Origin: Gammaproteobacteria bacterium
GTDB lineage: Bacteria > Pseudomonadota > Gammaproteobacteria > GCA-001735895
Length of the DNA stretch: 12,369 bases
NCBI GenBank assembly: GCA_027293245.1
Contig: JAPUFZ010000236.1
Coordinates: 1 to 12,369 of the forward strand
Direction of reading: 5' to 3'
Part shown: in pieces, positions 1-7,822 of the stretch
How positions within the stretch are numbered: the first letter of the stretch is position 1
How the letters are laid out: the number at the start of each line of letters is the position of its first letter
Made by a program: the position numbers and the translations under genes
Notes under the pieces: model-generated
What the model saw: the letters and a program-made list of their open reading frames with translations, nothing else
Told to the model about the DNA's origin: nothing
The model's database searches: none

Positions 1-189
1 CCAGTACTGGAAATCAATCCGGATCATCCCATCGTTAAAAAGCTGAACGCGGAGAAATCGAAGAAGAAGTTTGATGACTGGTCTAGTATATTGTTTGATC
101 AAGCGATTCTGGCAGAGGGCGGACAACTAGAAGACCCGGCCAGCTTCGTTGCCAAACTCAACAAGATGCTGGTGTCAATTGCCAAATAA
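1..189 (+). CDS. htpG: Chaperone protein HtpG (Hsp90 family), C-terminal fragment
   Basis: This is the last 62 codons of an ORF that enters from the left edge in frame 1 and ends with TAA at 187-189. The translation contains EINPDHPIV and ends with ILAEGGQLEDP and KLNKMLVS. It matches the C-terminal dimerisation domain of bacterial Hsp90, where the E. coli protein reads ELNPDH, then LLAERGTLEDP, then the MNQLLVS tail. HtpG is a cytosolic ATP-dependent chaperone; its ATPase and middle domains lie outside the window. The gene is cut by the window edge, not truncated biologically. The stop codon overlaps the likely start of the following PilZ gene, which suggests translational coupling. Identification rests only on the C-terminal segment, but the resemblance is clear. 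Confidence 0.9.
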   Translation, partial: PVLEINPDHPIVKKLNAEKSKKKFDDWSSILFDQAILAEGGQLEDPASFVAKLNKMLVSIAK

Positions 190-619
190 AACCAGGGTAC
201 GAAAATATATTCGTCATCCAGCCGATGTACCGATACAGGTATCACTAGAGCTGATTGGGGATGATACTGATGATTCGGCTGATGAAACCCTGACTAATCT
301 GAGCCTCGGCGGTCTTTCTTTTATTTCCGGAAAACCGCTTGAGATTCTGACGACAGTCCGGGTTTCGATTCCAGTTCTGGAACAGGAAAGTTACCTGACA
401 GGCAAGGTTGTCTGGTGCGAGAAATCCGGCGATGGATTTGAAATAGGCCTGCAATTTGAAGGAAAAAGCGATCTGTATCGGTTACGTATGATCGAACAAA
501 TTTGTCATATAGAGCATTATCGAAAACAGATTAAACTCGCAGAAGGGCGAGAAATAAGCCCGGAGGAAGCAGCCAGGGAGTGGATTTCGAAATACGCCGA
601 TGAATTCCCATCGATGTAG
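179..619 (+). CDS. PilZ domain protein (putative c-di-GMP-binding), coupled to htpG
   Basis: The product is a small cytosolic protein of 146 residues with one PilZ domain. The two hallmark c-di-GMP-binding motifs are visible: RxxxR as RKYIR (residues 8-12) and (D/N)xSxxG as NLSLGG (residues 40-45). A beta-rich body follows (VRVSIPVLEQ, TGKVVWCEK, FEIGLQF). The helical C-terminal tail (about 100-146) includes IEHYRKQI and EEAAREWISKYADEFP, which from memory recurs in a class of gammaproteobacterial PilZ proteins. I chose TTG at 179, which overlaps the htpG stop by 11 bp and puts RxxxR near the N-terminus. A TTG at 149 in the same frame would add ten residues and a 41-bp overlap. Neither has a strong ribosome-binding site. 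The next gene starts 17 bp after the stop. The target pathway is unknown; c-di-GMP binding is inferred from the motifs. Confidence 0.85.
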   Translation: MPNKTRVRKYIRHPADVPIQVSLELIGDDTDDSADETLTNLSLGGLSFISGKPLEILTTVRVSIPVLEQESYLTGKVVWCEKSGDGFEIGLQFEGKSDLYRLRMIEQICHIEHYRKQIKLAEGREISPEEAAREWISKYADEFPSM

Positions 620-636
620 AGATACAACAAGTACAG

Positions 637-1656
637 ATGAAGGGCCCTTCAATTGCTATTATCGGAGCCGGTCTTGCGGGCCTTACCTGTGGGACTGCAC
701 TCAAGGGTCTGGTATCGAGTGTCAGGGTATTCGAAAAGAATATTTACCCTGGTGGTCGAATTAGTCGGTTCCGTGTCGGGGAATACGAGTTTAATCACGG
801 CGCCCAGTATTTTACGGTTAATAACCCTTTGTTCTGGAATATAGTTTCGGCCTGGCAGACCGATGGTATCGTGCGATCCTGGGATGGCTGGATTGTTGAG
901 CTGCAAAATGGCCAGGTAAGCAATACCGACATGGCAACACAGAGATTTGTAGGTCAGCCCCGCATGCAGGTGATCGCTGAAAACCTTGCCTCAAACTGCG
1001 ATTTGATAACCTCTACTACCGTGGGCGAACTAGAAATGCAATCTGCCGGTGGATGGCGGTTATTCAATGATCGCGGAGACTATCTCGGTGTTTTCGATAT
1101 CGTAATAATTGCCACAGCGGGTAATCAGGTGGCTGCATTATGTCGTGATGTCCCAACAATAAGCCGTCTGGCCGATAAGATCGATATGACTGTTTGCTGG
1201 GCCGGTATGTTTGCCTTCGAGCAAAAACTGGATCTGCCCTTTGACGCTGCCAATGTTCTGGATTCTCCATTGTCCTGGATTTCACATTCTCAACTAACCG
1301 ATCAAAAACCCGAATTCGACTGTTGGCTGATGCACGCCACTCCAGAATGGTCGCAACAATATGCGGCCAGTTTCAGAGGCAGGGTGATGCATTCGCTACT
1401 TGATGCATTCTGGGAGGCAACTGACCTGACACCGGTAAAACCGGTGTTATCATCGGTGCATTGCTGGAAACATGCCTTACCGATTAATCCCATAGGTGAA
1501 GACTCCCTATTCGATGAAACCAGGGCAATTGGTGCCTGTGGTGACTGGTGTACCGCACCCAGGATTGAGGGTGCAGTATTGAGCGGGTTTTCGATGGCAG
1601 ATCGAGTGATGAAGTATATACATAAAAAACAAAGCCAGAAAACCGTCGACCATTAA
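637..1656 (+). CDS. FAD-dependent oxidoreductase, renalase/amine-oxidase-like
   Basis: The protein has 339 residues and an N-terminal Rossmann dinucleotide-binding motif, GAGLAG (residues 10-15). An acidic residue (Glu33 in VRVFEKN) closes the beta-alpha-beta fold, and PGGR follows, as in flavin amine oxidases. Near the C-terminus, IGACGDWC and RIEGAVLSGFSMAD match the second FAD-contacting segment, G-D-(W/x)...(V/I)-E-G-A..SG. Length and layout fit the renalase-like, NAD(P)/FAD-dependent oxidoreductase group. There is no signal peptide or membrane segment, so it is probably cytosolic. The ATG at 637 lies 17 bp after the PilZ stop and places GxGxxG at the usual distance from the N-terminus. 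hslR starts 15 bp downstream, so co-transcription is likely. The substrate cannot be told from sequence. Bacterial renalases oxidise 2- or 6-dihydro-NAD(P)H isomers, but that activity is only a possibility here. Confidence 0.8.
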   Translation: MKGPSIAIIGAGLAGLTCGTALKGLVSSVRVFEKNIYPGGRISRFRVGEYEFNHGAQYFTVNNPLFWNIVSAWQTDGIVRSWDGWIVELQNGQVSNTDMATQRFVGQPRMQVIAENLASNCDLITSTTVGELEMQSAGGWRLFNDRGDYLGVFDIVIIATAGNQVAALCRDVPTISRLADKIDMTVCWAGMFAFEQKLDLPFDAANVLDSPLSWISHSQLTDQKPEFDCWLMHATPEWSQQYAASFRGRVMHSLLDAFWEATDLTPVKPVLSSVHCWKHALPINPIGEDSLFDETRAIGACGDWCTAPRIEGAVLSGFSMADRVMKYIHKKQSQKTVDH

Positions 1657-1671
1657 CGCTTAGCATCCACC

Positions 1672-2064
1672 ATGACTGATAATGAAAAGCGAACCAGGCT
1701 CGACAAATGGTTGTGGGCAGCACGGTTTTTCAAGACCAGGGTGACCGCCAGCAGTGCGGTGGCGGGTGGCAAGGTCCATTTGAATGGGCAGAGAGTGAAA
1801 TCTTCCCGCGCGGTGAAGATTAATGATTGTTACGCGATATCACGCGGTCAGGATCGGTTAGAAATAGTTGTGTTGGAACTGAGCGAGCAGCGCAAATGTG
1901 CGAAAATTGCGCAGACCCTATATGCGGAAACGCAAGCCAGTGTTAATCGACGGGCGCGAGAATCTGAGCAGCGGAAACTGGCGGCAATGCAAAAACCGAC
2001 GAGTGATCAGCGGCCGAACAAGCGGGAAAGGGGTAAAATTCGGCAATTTAGCGGAAAATCATGA
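1672..2064 (+). CDS. hslR: Ribosome-associated heat shock protein 15 (Hsp15), S4 RNA-binding domain
   Basis: This 130-residue basic protein has an S4 RNA-binding domain from about residue 8 to 70: RLDKWLWAARFFKTR, then AVAGGKVHLNGQRVKSS, then VKINDCYAI. A charged C-terminal tail rich in Arg, Lys and Gln follows. E. coli Hsp15 is 133 residues with the same LDKWLWAARF(Y/F)KTR opening. In that family the protein binds stalled 50S subunits that carry nascent chain-tRNA and helps recycle them after heat shock. The start ATG at 1672 leaves 15 bp after the preceding gene, with no strong ribosome-binding site. In E. coli hslR is next to hslO (Hsp33). Here it shares a strand with htpG and an OsmC-type protein, which keeps the stress theme. 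Identification is secure. Confidence 0.92.
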   Translation: MTDNEKRTRLDKWLWAARFFKTRVTASSAVAGGKVHLNGQRVKSSRAVKINDCYAISRGQDRLEIVVLELSEQRKCAKIAQTLYAETQASVNRRARESEQRKLAAMQKPTSDQRPNKRERGKIRQFSGKS

Positions 2065-2103
2065 AACCACGGAATCAATTTTCAAACTATGGGACTGGCA
2101 ACG

Positions 2104-3324
2104 ATGAGTAAAATTAAACTTGAATTCGAAAACAATAATGGTGAAATACTGGCCGGCTTGCTTGAAACTCCAACCGGTAATGCGGCTATTTCAGGTTATG
2201 CATTATTTGCGCATTGCTTTACCTGTGGCAAGGATATAGCGGCCGCCTCAAGGATTAGTAAGGCATTGGCTGCTCGTGGAATAGCCGTGCTTCGATTTGA
2301 TTTTACCGGGCTCGGTAATAGTGACGGTGATTTCGCCAATAGTAACTTTTCGTCTAATGTTCAGGATTTGCTTGCCGCGGCGGCTCACCTGGAAGCGCAT
2401 TATGCGGCGCCGCAGTTATTGATTGGTCATAGCCTGGGCGGTGCCGCCGTGTTAAGCGCTGCACAACAGCTAGAATCGATTAAGGCGGTAGCAACGATTG
2501 GCTCACCAGCAACGGCCAGACACATTGAGCACCTGTTCCAGGATCAGGCGGATTCGATAAAACAGCAGGGGGAATCTATCGTCAATATCGGTGGTCGTAA
2601 ATTTCCTATCAAGCAGCAGTTGCTGGATGACATCGACCGCTACAACTCGACCGGACAAATCAAGAATTTAAACGCGGCGCTGATGATATTTCATTCACCC
2701 GCGGACACGATTGTATCGATCGACCAGGCGGCGGAAATATATCAGGCTGCAATACACCCAAAGAGTTTTATTTCTCTTGACAGGGCGGACCACCTGCTAA
2801 GCAAGGCTGAAGACGCCGAGTATGTCGGAGCAACTCTTGCTGCGTGGGCTGGCCGGTACCTCGGTAGTAACACCCTGGATAATTTGACAGAGCAGAATAC
2901 GCAACTCGAATCAGGGGAGGTTCTGGTAACGGAACTCGACAGACAATTCTTGCGTGGCCTGTTTAGCGACAACCACTGTTTGCTGGCTGACGAACCTGAG
3001 AAATACGGTGGCTCCAACCTGGGACCGACTCCTTACGATTTGTTATTGATGAGCCTTGGCGCCTGCACATCGATGACGCTGCGCATGTATGCCAGTCGGA
3101 AAAAACTGCCGCTGGAGGATATCGAGGTAAAACTGGTCCACGAACGGGTGCACGCCGAGGACTGTATAAACTGCAACGATAAAATCGAACGGATTACCCG
3201 TACTATTTCACTCAAAGGAGATCTCAGCGACGAACAAAAACAGAGACTTTTGGCTATCGCCGACAGGTGCCCGGTCCACAGAACCCTGGAAAGTGATCCG
3301 AAAATAGTGACTCAACTGGGCTAG
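2104..3324 (+). CDS. Bifunctional alpha/beta hydrolase – OsmC family protein
   Basis: This is a two-domain fusion of 406 residues. The N-terminal half (about 1-250) is an alpha/beta hydrolase: the nucleophile elbow GHSLGG has Ser110, after an AHCFTCGKD segment and RFDFTGLGNSDG; the later ADTIVS and ADHLL stretches carry candidate catalytic Asp and His. The C-terminal half (about 270-406) is an OsmC/Ohr-type domain. It has one conserved Cys in SLGACTSMTLRMYA (Cys321) and a second in DRCPVHRTLE (Cys389), the pair that reduces organic peroxides in this family. An extra CxxC pair (Cys354, Cys357) lies between them. Expected roles are peroxide detoxification plus an ester or thioester hydrolase of unknown substrate. 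I prefer ATG 2104, which has GGGA 9 nt upstream and gives the usual MSKIKLEF opening; in-frame ATG 2089 would add five residues. The fused arrangement is known in proteobacteria. Confidence 0.9.
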   Translation: MSKIKLEFENNNGEILAGLLETPTGNAAISGYALFAHCFTCGKDIAAASRISKALAARGIAVLRFDFTGLGNSDGDFANSNFSSNVQDLLAAAAHLEAHYAAPQLLIGHSLGGAAVLSAAQQLESIKAVATIGSPATARHIEHLFQDQADSIKQQGESIVNIGGRKFPIKQQLLDDIDRYNSTGQIKNLNAALMIFHSPADTIVSIDQAAEIYQAAIHPKSFISLDRADHLLSKAEDAEYVGATLAAWAGRYLGSNTLDNLTEQNTQLESGEVLVTELDRQFLRGLFSDNHCLLADEPEKYGGSNLGPTPYDLLLMSLGACTSMTLRMYASRKKLPLEDIEVKLVHERVHAEDCINCNDKIERITRTISLKGDLSDEQKQRLLAIADRCPVHRTLESDPKIVTQLG

Positions 3325-3336
3325 ACGACTAGTCGT
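3325..3336. repeat. 12-bp perfect palindrome at the convergent gene junction
   Basis: The sequence ACGACTAGTCGT equals its own reverse complement. It begins one base after the OsmC-fusion stop (TAG at 3322-3324) and contains the prfC stop (complement of CTA at 3329-3331). It has no unpaired loop and no adjacent T-run on either strand, so it is not a classical intrinsic terminator. It is the only symmetric element in the 4-bp gap between the two convergent genes. Its existence is certain; its function is unknown. Confidence 0.6.
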
Positions 3337-4918
3337 AAATCCCATGTTCGCGAGTAGCGAGGAATTCAATTTCTGGCCAACGCTCCTGGGTCATTGTCAA
3401 GTTTACCCGTGATGGTGCAACATAAGCGAGGTCGCCGGCATGGTCGAGAGCGAGGTTGGCACGCAGCTTGTTGGTGAATTCACTCAGTTTCTTTTCATCG
3501 TCGCATACAATCCAACGTGCAGTGTTTACGTTGACAGCCTCGAACTGACAGTCGACGCCGTATTCGTCCTGAAGGCGATGGGCGACAACATCGAACTGCA
3601 ATATCCCAACAGCACCCAAAATCAGATCATTATTAGCGATGGGTTTGAACAACTGGGTAGCTCCTTCTTCGCAAAGCTGGGTCAGGCCTTTGAGTAAGGC
3701 CTTGGTCTTGAGAGGATCTTTCAGGCGCACACGTCGAAACAACTCGGGTGCGAAATTTGGTATACCAGTAAAGGCGAGATCCTCACCCATGGTAAAGGTG
3801 TCGCCGATACGGATCGTACCGTGGTTATGTATGCCGATGATATCGCCCGTATAGGCTTCCTCTACGTGTTCCCGGTCTGCGGCCATAAAGGTGACAGCGT
3901 TCGGAATCTTCATGTCTTTTTTAATACGTACATGCCTTAGTTTCATGCCCCTGGTGTACTTGCCCGAGCAAATACGCATAAAGGCAATGCGATCGCGATG
4001 TTGTTTGTCCATATTGGCCTGAATTTTGAAAACAAACCCGGTTAATTGATCTTCGTCTGGCTGCACCCGGCGTGTTTGGGTTGGGCGGGCCATCGGAGAG
4101 GGTGCGTACTCGTTAAACGCATCGAGTAATTCCGCCATGCCAAAATTATTGATCGCCGAACCAAAAAATACCGGTGTCAATTCACCGCTGAGAAAACTAT
4201 CGAGATCAAAGCTACTCGATGCACCGCGTACCAGTTCGATTTCCTCACGAAAATCCTGCACCATCGAACCCAGTATTTCATCCAGCCTCGGGTTGTCGAG
4301 GCCTTTTATGACCTCGCCTGAAGATATTTTTTGGGCCTCACTGGCTGCAAACAAATGCACCGAATCGGTTAACAGGTGAAATACGCCCTTGAGTCGCTTG
4401 CCCATACCAATGGGCCATGTAATCGGCGCGCAGCGGATTTTTAATACATCTTCAACTTCGTCCAGCAAGTCGATTGGATCGCGTCCCTCACGATCGAGTT
4501 TATTAATAAATGTAATGATTGGGGTATCGCGTAGCCGGCAAACATCCATCAGTTTGATGGTTCGCTCCTCCACGCCTTTTGCACAATCGATCACCATCAA
4601 TGCCGAGTCAACTGCAGTTAGAGTACGGTAGGTATCTTCGGAAAAATCTTCATGCCCTGGTGTATCTAGCAGGTTGATGATGCTGTCTTTGTAGGGAAAC
4701 TGCATGACAGAAGAGGTTACCGAGATACCGCGCTGTTTCTCCAGTTCCATCCAGTCCGAGGTCGCGTGGCGAGCAGCCTTCCTGCTCTTGACAGTCCCTG
4801 CCATCTGGATTGCCTTGCCAAAAAGTAATAACTTTTCAGTTACTGTGGTTTTACCCGCGTCCGGGTGTGAAATTATTGCAAAAGTGCGCCGACGCCGCAT
4901 CTTGTCTACATCAGACAT
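3329..4918 (-). CDS. prfC: Peptide chain release factor 3 (RF3)
   Basis: RF3 is the translational GTPase that removes RF1/RF2 from the ribosome after termination. The 529-residue product equals the E. coli RF3 length. G1 is SHPDAGKTT (about 17-25), the switch/G2 region contains [13 protein letters not shown]3 is DTPGH (85-89) and G4 is NKLD (139-142). The C-terminal part includes [13 protein letters not shown] and QFEAVNV, typical of RF3. I chose ATG 4918, with GGA 9 nt upstream on the - strand; the codon just before it is TTG at 4921, also in frame, but that would lengthen the protein by only one residue. The gene is 56 bp downstream of rimI and is the last gene of the - strand block. It converges with the OsmC-fusion gene, 4 bp from stop to stop. 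In E. coli prfC also lies close downstream of rimI. Confidence 0.97.
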   Translation of the reverse strand: MSDVDKMRRRRTFAIISHPDAGKTTVTEKLLLFGKAIQMAGTVKSRKAARHATSDWMELEKQRGISVTSSVMQFPYKDSIINLLDTPGHEDFSEDTYRTLTAVDSALMVIDCAKGVEERTIKLMDVCRLRDTPIITFINKLDREGRDPIDLLDEVEDVLKIRCAPITWPIGMGKRLKGVFHLLTDSVHLFAASEAQKISSGEVIKGLDNPRLDEILGSMVQDFREEIELVRGASSSFDLDSFLSGELTPVFFGSAINNFGMAELLDAFNEYAPSPMARPTQTRRVQPDEDQLTGFVFKIQANMDKQHRDRIAFMRICSGKYTRGMKLRHVRIKKDMKIPNAVTFMAADREHVEEAYTGDIIGIHNHGTIRIGDTFTMGEDLAFTGIPNFAPELFRRVRLKDPLKTKALLKGLTQLCEEGATQLFKPIANNDLILGAVGILQFDVVAHRLQDEYGVDCQFEAVNVNTARWIVCDDEKKLSEFTNKLRANLALDHAGDLAYVAPSRVNLTMTQERWPEIEFLATREHGIYD

Positions 4919-4974
4919 CAATTTTCATCCATTTATTGCTTTTAATACAAGGCCCGGACCCGGGAATAGCTGTT

Positions 4975-5430
4975 TTAGGGAATTTGTTTGGCGAACAGCA
5001 AAGCGTCTTCTTTACCGTTTGGCGCGGGATAATAGTCCTTTCGACATCCGATTTCATTAAATCCGGCAGAATTATAGCAATTTATTGCCTGGACATTACT
5101 GGGACGTACCTCGAGCATCATGATTTCTGCACGTTTTTTGCCGGCTATATCGAGCAGGAACTGAATAAACTGTTTTCCTATTCCCTTACCCTGATGCTTT
5201 GTTGATACCGAGAGATTCAGCATGTGGCTTTCAGCTGCAGCCACGCTAATCACTGCGTGAGCGATTATTTCTTTTTCCAGTAAGGCTAACCAGCAATCGT
5301 AGCCAACTCGAATACAGTCTTTAAAAATACGTTCGGTCCAGGGGAATTCGTAAACAGCCTGTTCGAGACGCATCACCGCTTCGATATCCTCCAGTACCAT
5401 AGGTCGAAATGCTAAATCGATTTTGTTCAT
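4975..5430 (-). CDS. rimI: Ribosomal protein S18-alanine N-acetyltransferase RimI
   Basis: This is a 151-residue GNAT acetyltransferase. The acetyl-CoA pyrophosphate loop is QGKGIG (residues 80-85). Glu107 (in LEVRPSN) and Tyr119 (in NCYNSAGF) are spaced 12 apart, exactly as the general base and general acid of Salmonella RimI (Glu103, Tyr115). The segment after GF, with RKDYYP and EDALLF, is the RimI signature. RimI acetylates the N-terminal Ala of ribosomal protein S18 and can act on other substrates. The ATG overlaps the preceding glycosylase stop as ATGA (4 bp), so translation is probably coupled; no strong independent ribosome-binding site is seen. Length is close to the family norm (about 148). 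Confidence 0.95.
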   Translation of the reverse strand: MNKIDLAFRPMVLEDIEAVMRLEQAVYEFPWTERIFKDCIRVGYDCWLALLEKEIIAHAVISVAAAESHMLNLSVSTKHQGKGIGKQFIQFLLDIAGKKRAEIMMLEVRPSNVQAINCYNSAGFNEIGCRKDYYPAPNGKEDALLFAKQIP

Positions 5431-6164
5431 CGATTTAGCATTTTATGCAGGTTCTTCAAATCTCGCCAGACAATTGATTTGGCCGATGGATTTCTCAGTA
5501 GATAGGCTGGATGATAAGTAACCTTCAGCGGTATATCCGACCCAGGTAAATGATGGATTTGGTCGATTAACTTGCCGACCGGGGTAGTGCAATTGAGTAA
5601 ATGATGGGCCGAAATTCTACCGACCGCCAAAATCACCCTCGGAGCAATATGCTTTATTTGCGCCTGGATAAATGATTCGCATGCCTTGACTTCGTCGATG
5701 TGGGGATCACGATTGCCAGGGGGCCTGCATTTTACTATATTGGTAATGAATACCTGGGACCGTGATATACCAATTGCCATCAACATCTTGTCTAACAATT
5801 GACCGGAGCGACCGACGAAGGGCTCACCTTTAAGGTCTTCTTCGTGACCTGGGCCTTCTCCAATAATCATTAACCCGGCTTGCTGGTTACCCACGCCCGG
5901 TACTTTTTGAGTACAGGATCTCGCTAACTCACAGGCCTGGCATTGATGTATGGATTGCGTAATATTATCCCAGCTGTCGAGTTTGACCGGCGCTGAAATA
6001 ATAACGGGTTTTTCGGGTAGCGCTTGCTCGATTACTTCTATCTGCTCTTGCGGTACTGCTTCCGGTAATTGTGTAACTTCTGAATTAGAACCAGAAACAG
6101 ATCTTCCCAGCCATTGTCGAATGCCGATACCTTTCAGACATTGTTGTTGCCGTCGGCTTAACAT
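5427..6164 (-). CDS. Family 4 (Fe-S) uracil-DNA glycosylase with psi-like N-terminal peptide
   Basis: The glycosylase domain spans about residues 66-245 of 245. Motif A is GEGPGHEED (102-110), followed by FVGRSGQLLDKML. The KCRPPGNRDP block starts at 145 and motif B is TYHPAYLLR (216-224). Four Cys fit the 4Fe-4S ligands of family 4 enzymes: Cys75 and Cys78 (CxxC), then Cys146 and Cys162. It should excise uracil from DNA. The first 24 residues are not part of the glycosylase fold: MLSRRQQQCLKGIGIRQW resembles the N-terminus of E. coli DNA polymerase III psi (HolD), which as I recall begins MTSRRDWQLQQLGITQW. A variable Pro/Gln/Glu-containing linker (about 25-65) joins the two. The start is fixed by an in-frame stop just upstream of the ATG. 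The gene lies 40 bp after leuA and overlaps rimI, the position of holD in E. coli. Confidence 0.88.
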   Translation of the reverse strand: MLSRRQQQCLKGIGIRQWLGRSVSGSNSEVTQLPEAVPQEQIEVIEQALPEKPVIISAPVKLDSWDNITQSIHQCQACELARSCTQKVPGVGNQQAGLMIIGEGPGHEEDLKGEPFVGRSGQLLDKMLMAIGISRSQVFITNIVKCRPPGNRDPHIDEVKACESFIQAQIKHIAPRVILAVGRISAHHLLNCTTPVGKLIDQIHHLPGSDIPLKVTYHPAYLLRNPSAKSIVWRDLKNLHKMLNR

Positions 6165-6204
6165 CTGTGCTTACACATTGCCGGGTTGAATGGCACGAAT
6201 TTTA

Positions 6205-7752
6205 TTAGAGACTCTCCAGTTGTGGATGAGTTCGGCCCGAACGGCTGGTGATCTTGTTGAGCGCGTTGATATATGATTTTGCCGAGGCAATCACGATATC
6301 GGTGTCCGCCCCCTGACCATTGACGATGCGTCCATCTTTTTCCACCCGCACGGTGACTTCACCCTGTGAATCGGTGCCGGTGGTAATCGCGTTAACCGAA
6401 TACAATTGCAGATTAACACCGGTATTAGTGAGTTTTTCAATCGCCTTGAAGCAGGCATCGACCGGACCGTCTCCCGTCGCTTCGGCTTGTTGCTCCTCAC
6501 CGTTAATATTCAGGATCATGGTCGCGTTCGGTGTTTCACCCGTTTCGCAGCAAACTCTTAAGGCCACGAGCTTGATCGACTCGTTTTCGGTTTCGAGTGC
6601 GGATTCGGTTACCAGGGCCTGCAGGTCCTCGTCGAATATATCGTGTTTTTTGTCCGCCAGTGTTTTGAAACGCGCAAAAACCTCATTGAGTTCTTCCTCG
6701 GAAGAAAACTCGATATTCAACTCAAGCATACGGGTCTTGAAGGCATTGCGACCGGAATGTTTACCGAGTACCAGCTTGTTAGATGACCAGCCGACATCCT
6801 CAGCGCGCATGATTTCGTAGGTTTCGCGTGCTTTCAATACACCGTCCTGATGGATGCCAGACTCGTGCGCAAAGGCATTGGCACCAACAATAGCCTTGTT
6901 CGGTTGCACGTTAAAACCTGTGATGCCAGCAACCAGCTTCGAACAGTTCATGATCTGTGTGGCATCGAGGGTGGTGTCACAGGGGAATACATCCTGGCGG
7001 GTTCGCACGGCCATGACAATTTCTTCCAGCGAGGCATTGCCGGCGCGTTCACCCAGGCCGTTGACAGTGCATTCCACCTGGCGGGCTCCATGCAACACGG
7101 CCGAAAGTGAATTGGAGACCGCCAGTCCAAGGTCGTTATGGCAATGCACCGAGAATATCGCCTGGTCCGAATTAGGTACGCGTTCTATCAGGTCTTTGAT
7201 CAATGCGCCGAACTGATGAGGAATATTGTAACCGACAGTATCCGGTATATTGATCGTCGTGGCGCCTTCGGCGATAACAGCTTCAATAATGCGACACAGG
7301 AAATCAGGCTCCGAGCGCCCGGCATCTTCAGGAGAAAACTCTACGTTATCGGTATAGCGACGCGCCATCGCAACCGATTTTACCGCGGCTTCGACCACCT
7401 CATCGGCTGACATGCGCAGTTTTTCTTTCATATGAATAGGCGAAGTCGCGAGAAAAGTATGGATACGACCCGAATTTGCTGGTTTGATGGCTTCTCCAGC
7501 ACGCTCGATATCTCCCTTTATGGCGCGTGCCAGCGCACAAACGGTACAGTCCTTTACGATTTCTGCAACTGCTTTAACCGCTTCAAAATCGCCATTGCTG
7601 GCAATAGGAAATCCTGCTTCGATAATGTCGACTTTCATCACTTCCAGCGCCCTGGCGATGCGGACCTTTTCATCCCTGGTCATAGATGCACCGGGGCTTT
7701 GTTCGCCGTCGCGAAGCGTGGTGTCGAATATAATCAGTTTTTCTTTATTCAT
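6205..7752 (-). CDS. leuA: 2-Isopropylmalate synthase
   Basis: LeuA condenses acetyl-CoA with 2-ketoisovalerate, the committed step of leucine synthesis. The 515-residue product is close to E. coli LeuA (523). The catalytic barrel starts with [13 protein letters not shown] (9-21). The metal ligands Asp15, His203, His205 ([10 protein letters not shown]) and Asn239 (GERAGN) each sit one residue from their E. coli equivalents. The C-terminal regulatory domain (about 390-515) should bind leucine for feedback inhibition. I chose ATG 7752, because AGAGG on the - strand lies exactly 6 nt upstream; a TTG at 7758 in the same frame would touch that site and is unlikely. The gene ends with two consecutive TAA codons. 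It is 70 bp downstream of pssA and 40 bp upstream of the glycosylase gene. The precursor comes from the ilv genes in the same cluster. Confidence 0.97.
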   Translation of the reverse strand: MNKEKLIIFDTTLRDGEQSPGASMTRDEKVRIARALEVMKVDIIEAGFPIASNGDFEAVKAVAEIVKDCTVCALARAIKGDIERAGEAIKPANSGRIHTFLATSPIHMKEKLRMSADEVVEAAVKSVAMARRYTDNVEFSPEDAGRSEPDFLCRIIEAVIAEGATTINIPDTVGYNIPHQFGALIKDLIERVPNSDQAIFSVHCHNDLGLAVSNSLSAVLHGARQVECTVNGLGERAGNASLEEIVMAVRTRQDVFPCDTTLDATQIMNCSKLVAGITGFNVQPNKAIVGANAFAHESGIHQDGVLKARETYEIMRAEDVGWSSNKLVLGKHSGRNAFKTRMLELNIEFSSEEELNEVFARFKTLADKKHDIFDEDLQALVTESALETENESIKLVALRVCCETGETPNATMILNINGEEQQAEATGDGPVDACFKAIEKLTNTGVNLQLYSVNAITTGTDSQGEVTVRVEKDGRIVNGQGADTDIVIASAKSYINALNKITSRSGRTHPQLESL

Positions 7753-7763
7753 AGCCAACCTCT
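7753..7763 (-). promoter_or_regulatory. Shine-Dalgarno site that sets the leuA start
   Basis: On the - strand AGAGG (7763-7759) is followed by six bases and then ATG at 7752. This spacing is ideal for the ATG and impossible for the in-frame TTG at 7758, which directly abuts the site. It therefore decides the leuA start. Confidence 0.75.
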
Positions 7764-7822
7764 TCGTGATAGCCGGGTATAACGCCGACAGCGCCGGACT
7801 CGTTTTTCCCGTCCGTCAGGTT

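Noticed and set aside
4937..4975. CCCGG/CCGGG inverted repeat between rimI and prfC as a terminator
   Set aside because: Only a 4-bp stem with a 4-base loop and no T-run on the - strand; read-through into prfC seems more likely.
4704..5205. Overlapping + strand frames opposite rimI and the prfC start
   Set aside because: Composition is the mirror of the real genes, with no motif; rimI and prfC both carry complete family signatures on the other strand.
6320..6820. 166-codon open frame on the + strand opposite leuA
   Set aside because: It is Ser/Thr/Val-rich with no recognisable domain and lies wholly antisense to a confidently identified leuA whose catalytic and regulatory residues are intact.
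7795..7815. CGGAC/GTCCG hairpin between pssA and leuA as a terminator
   Set aside because: Five-bp stem with the A/T run inside the loop and no T-run after it on the - strand; not a credible terminator within this cluster.
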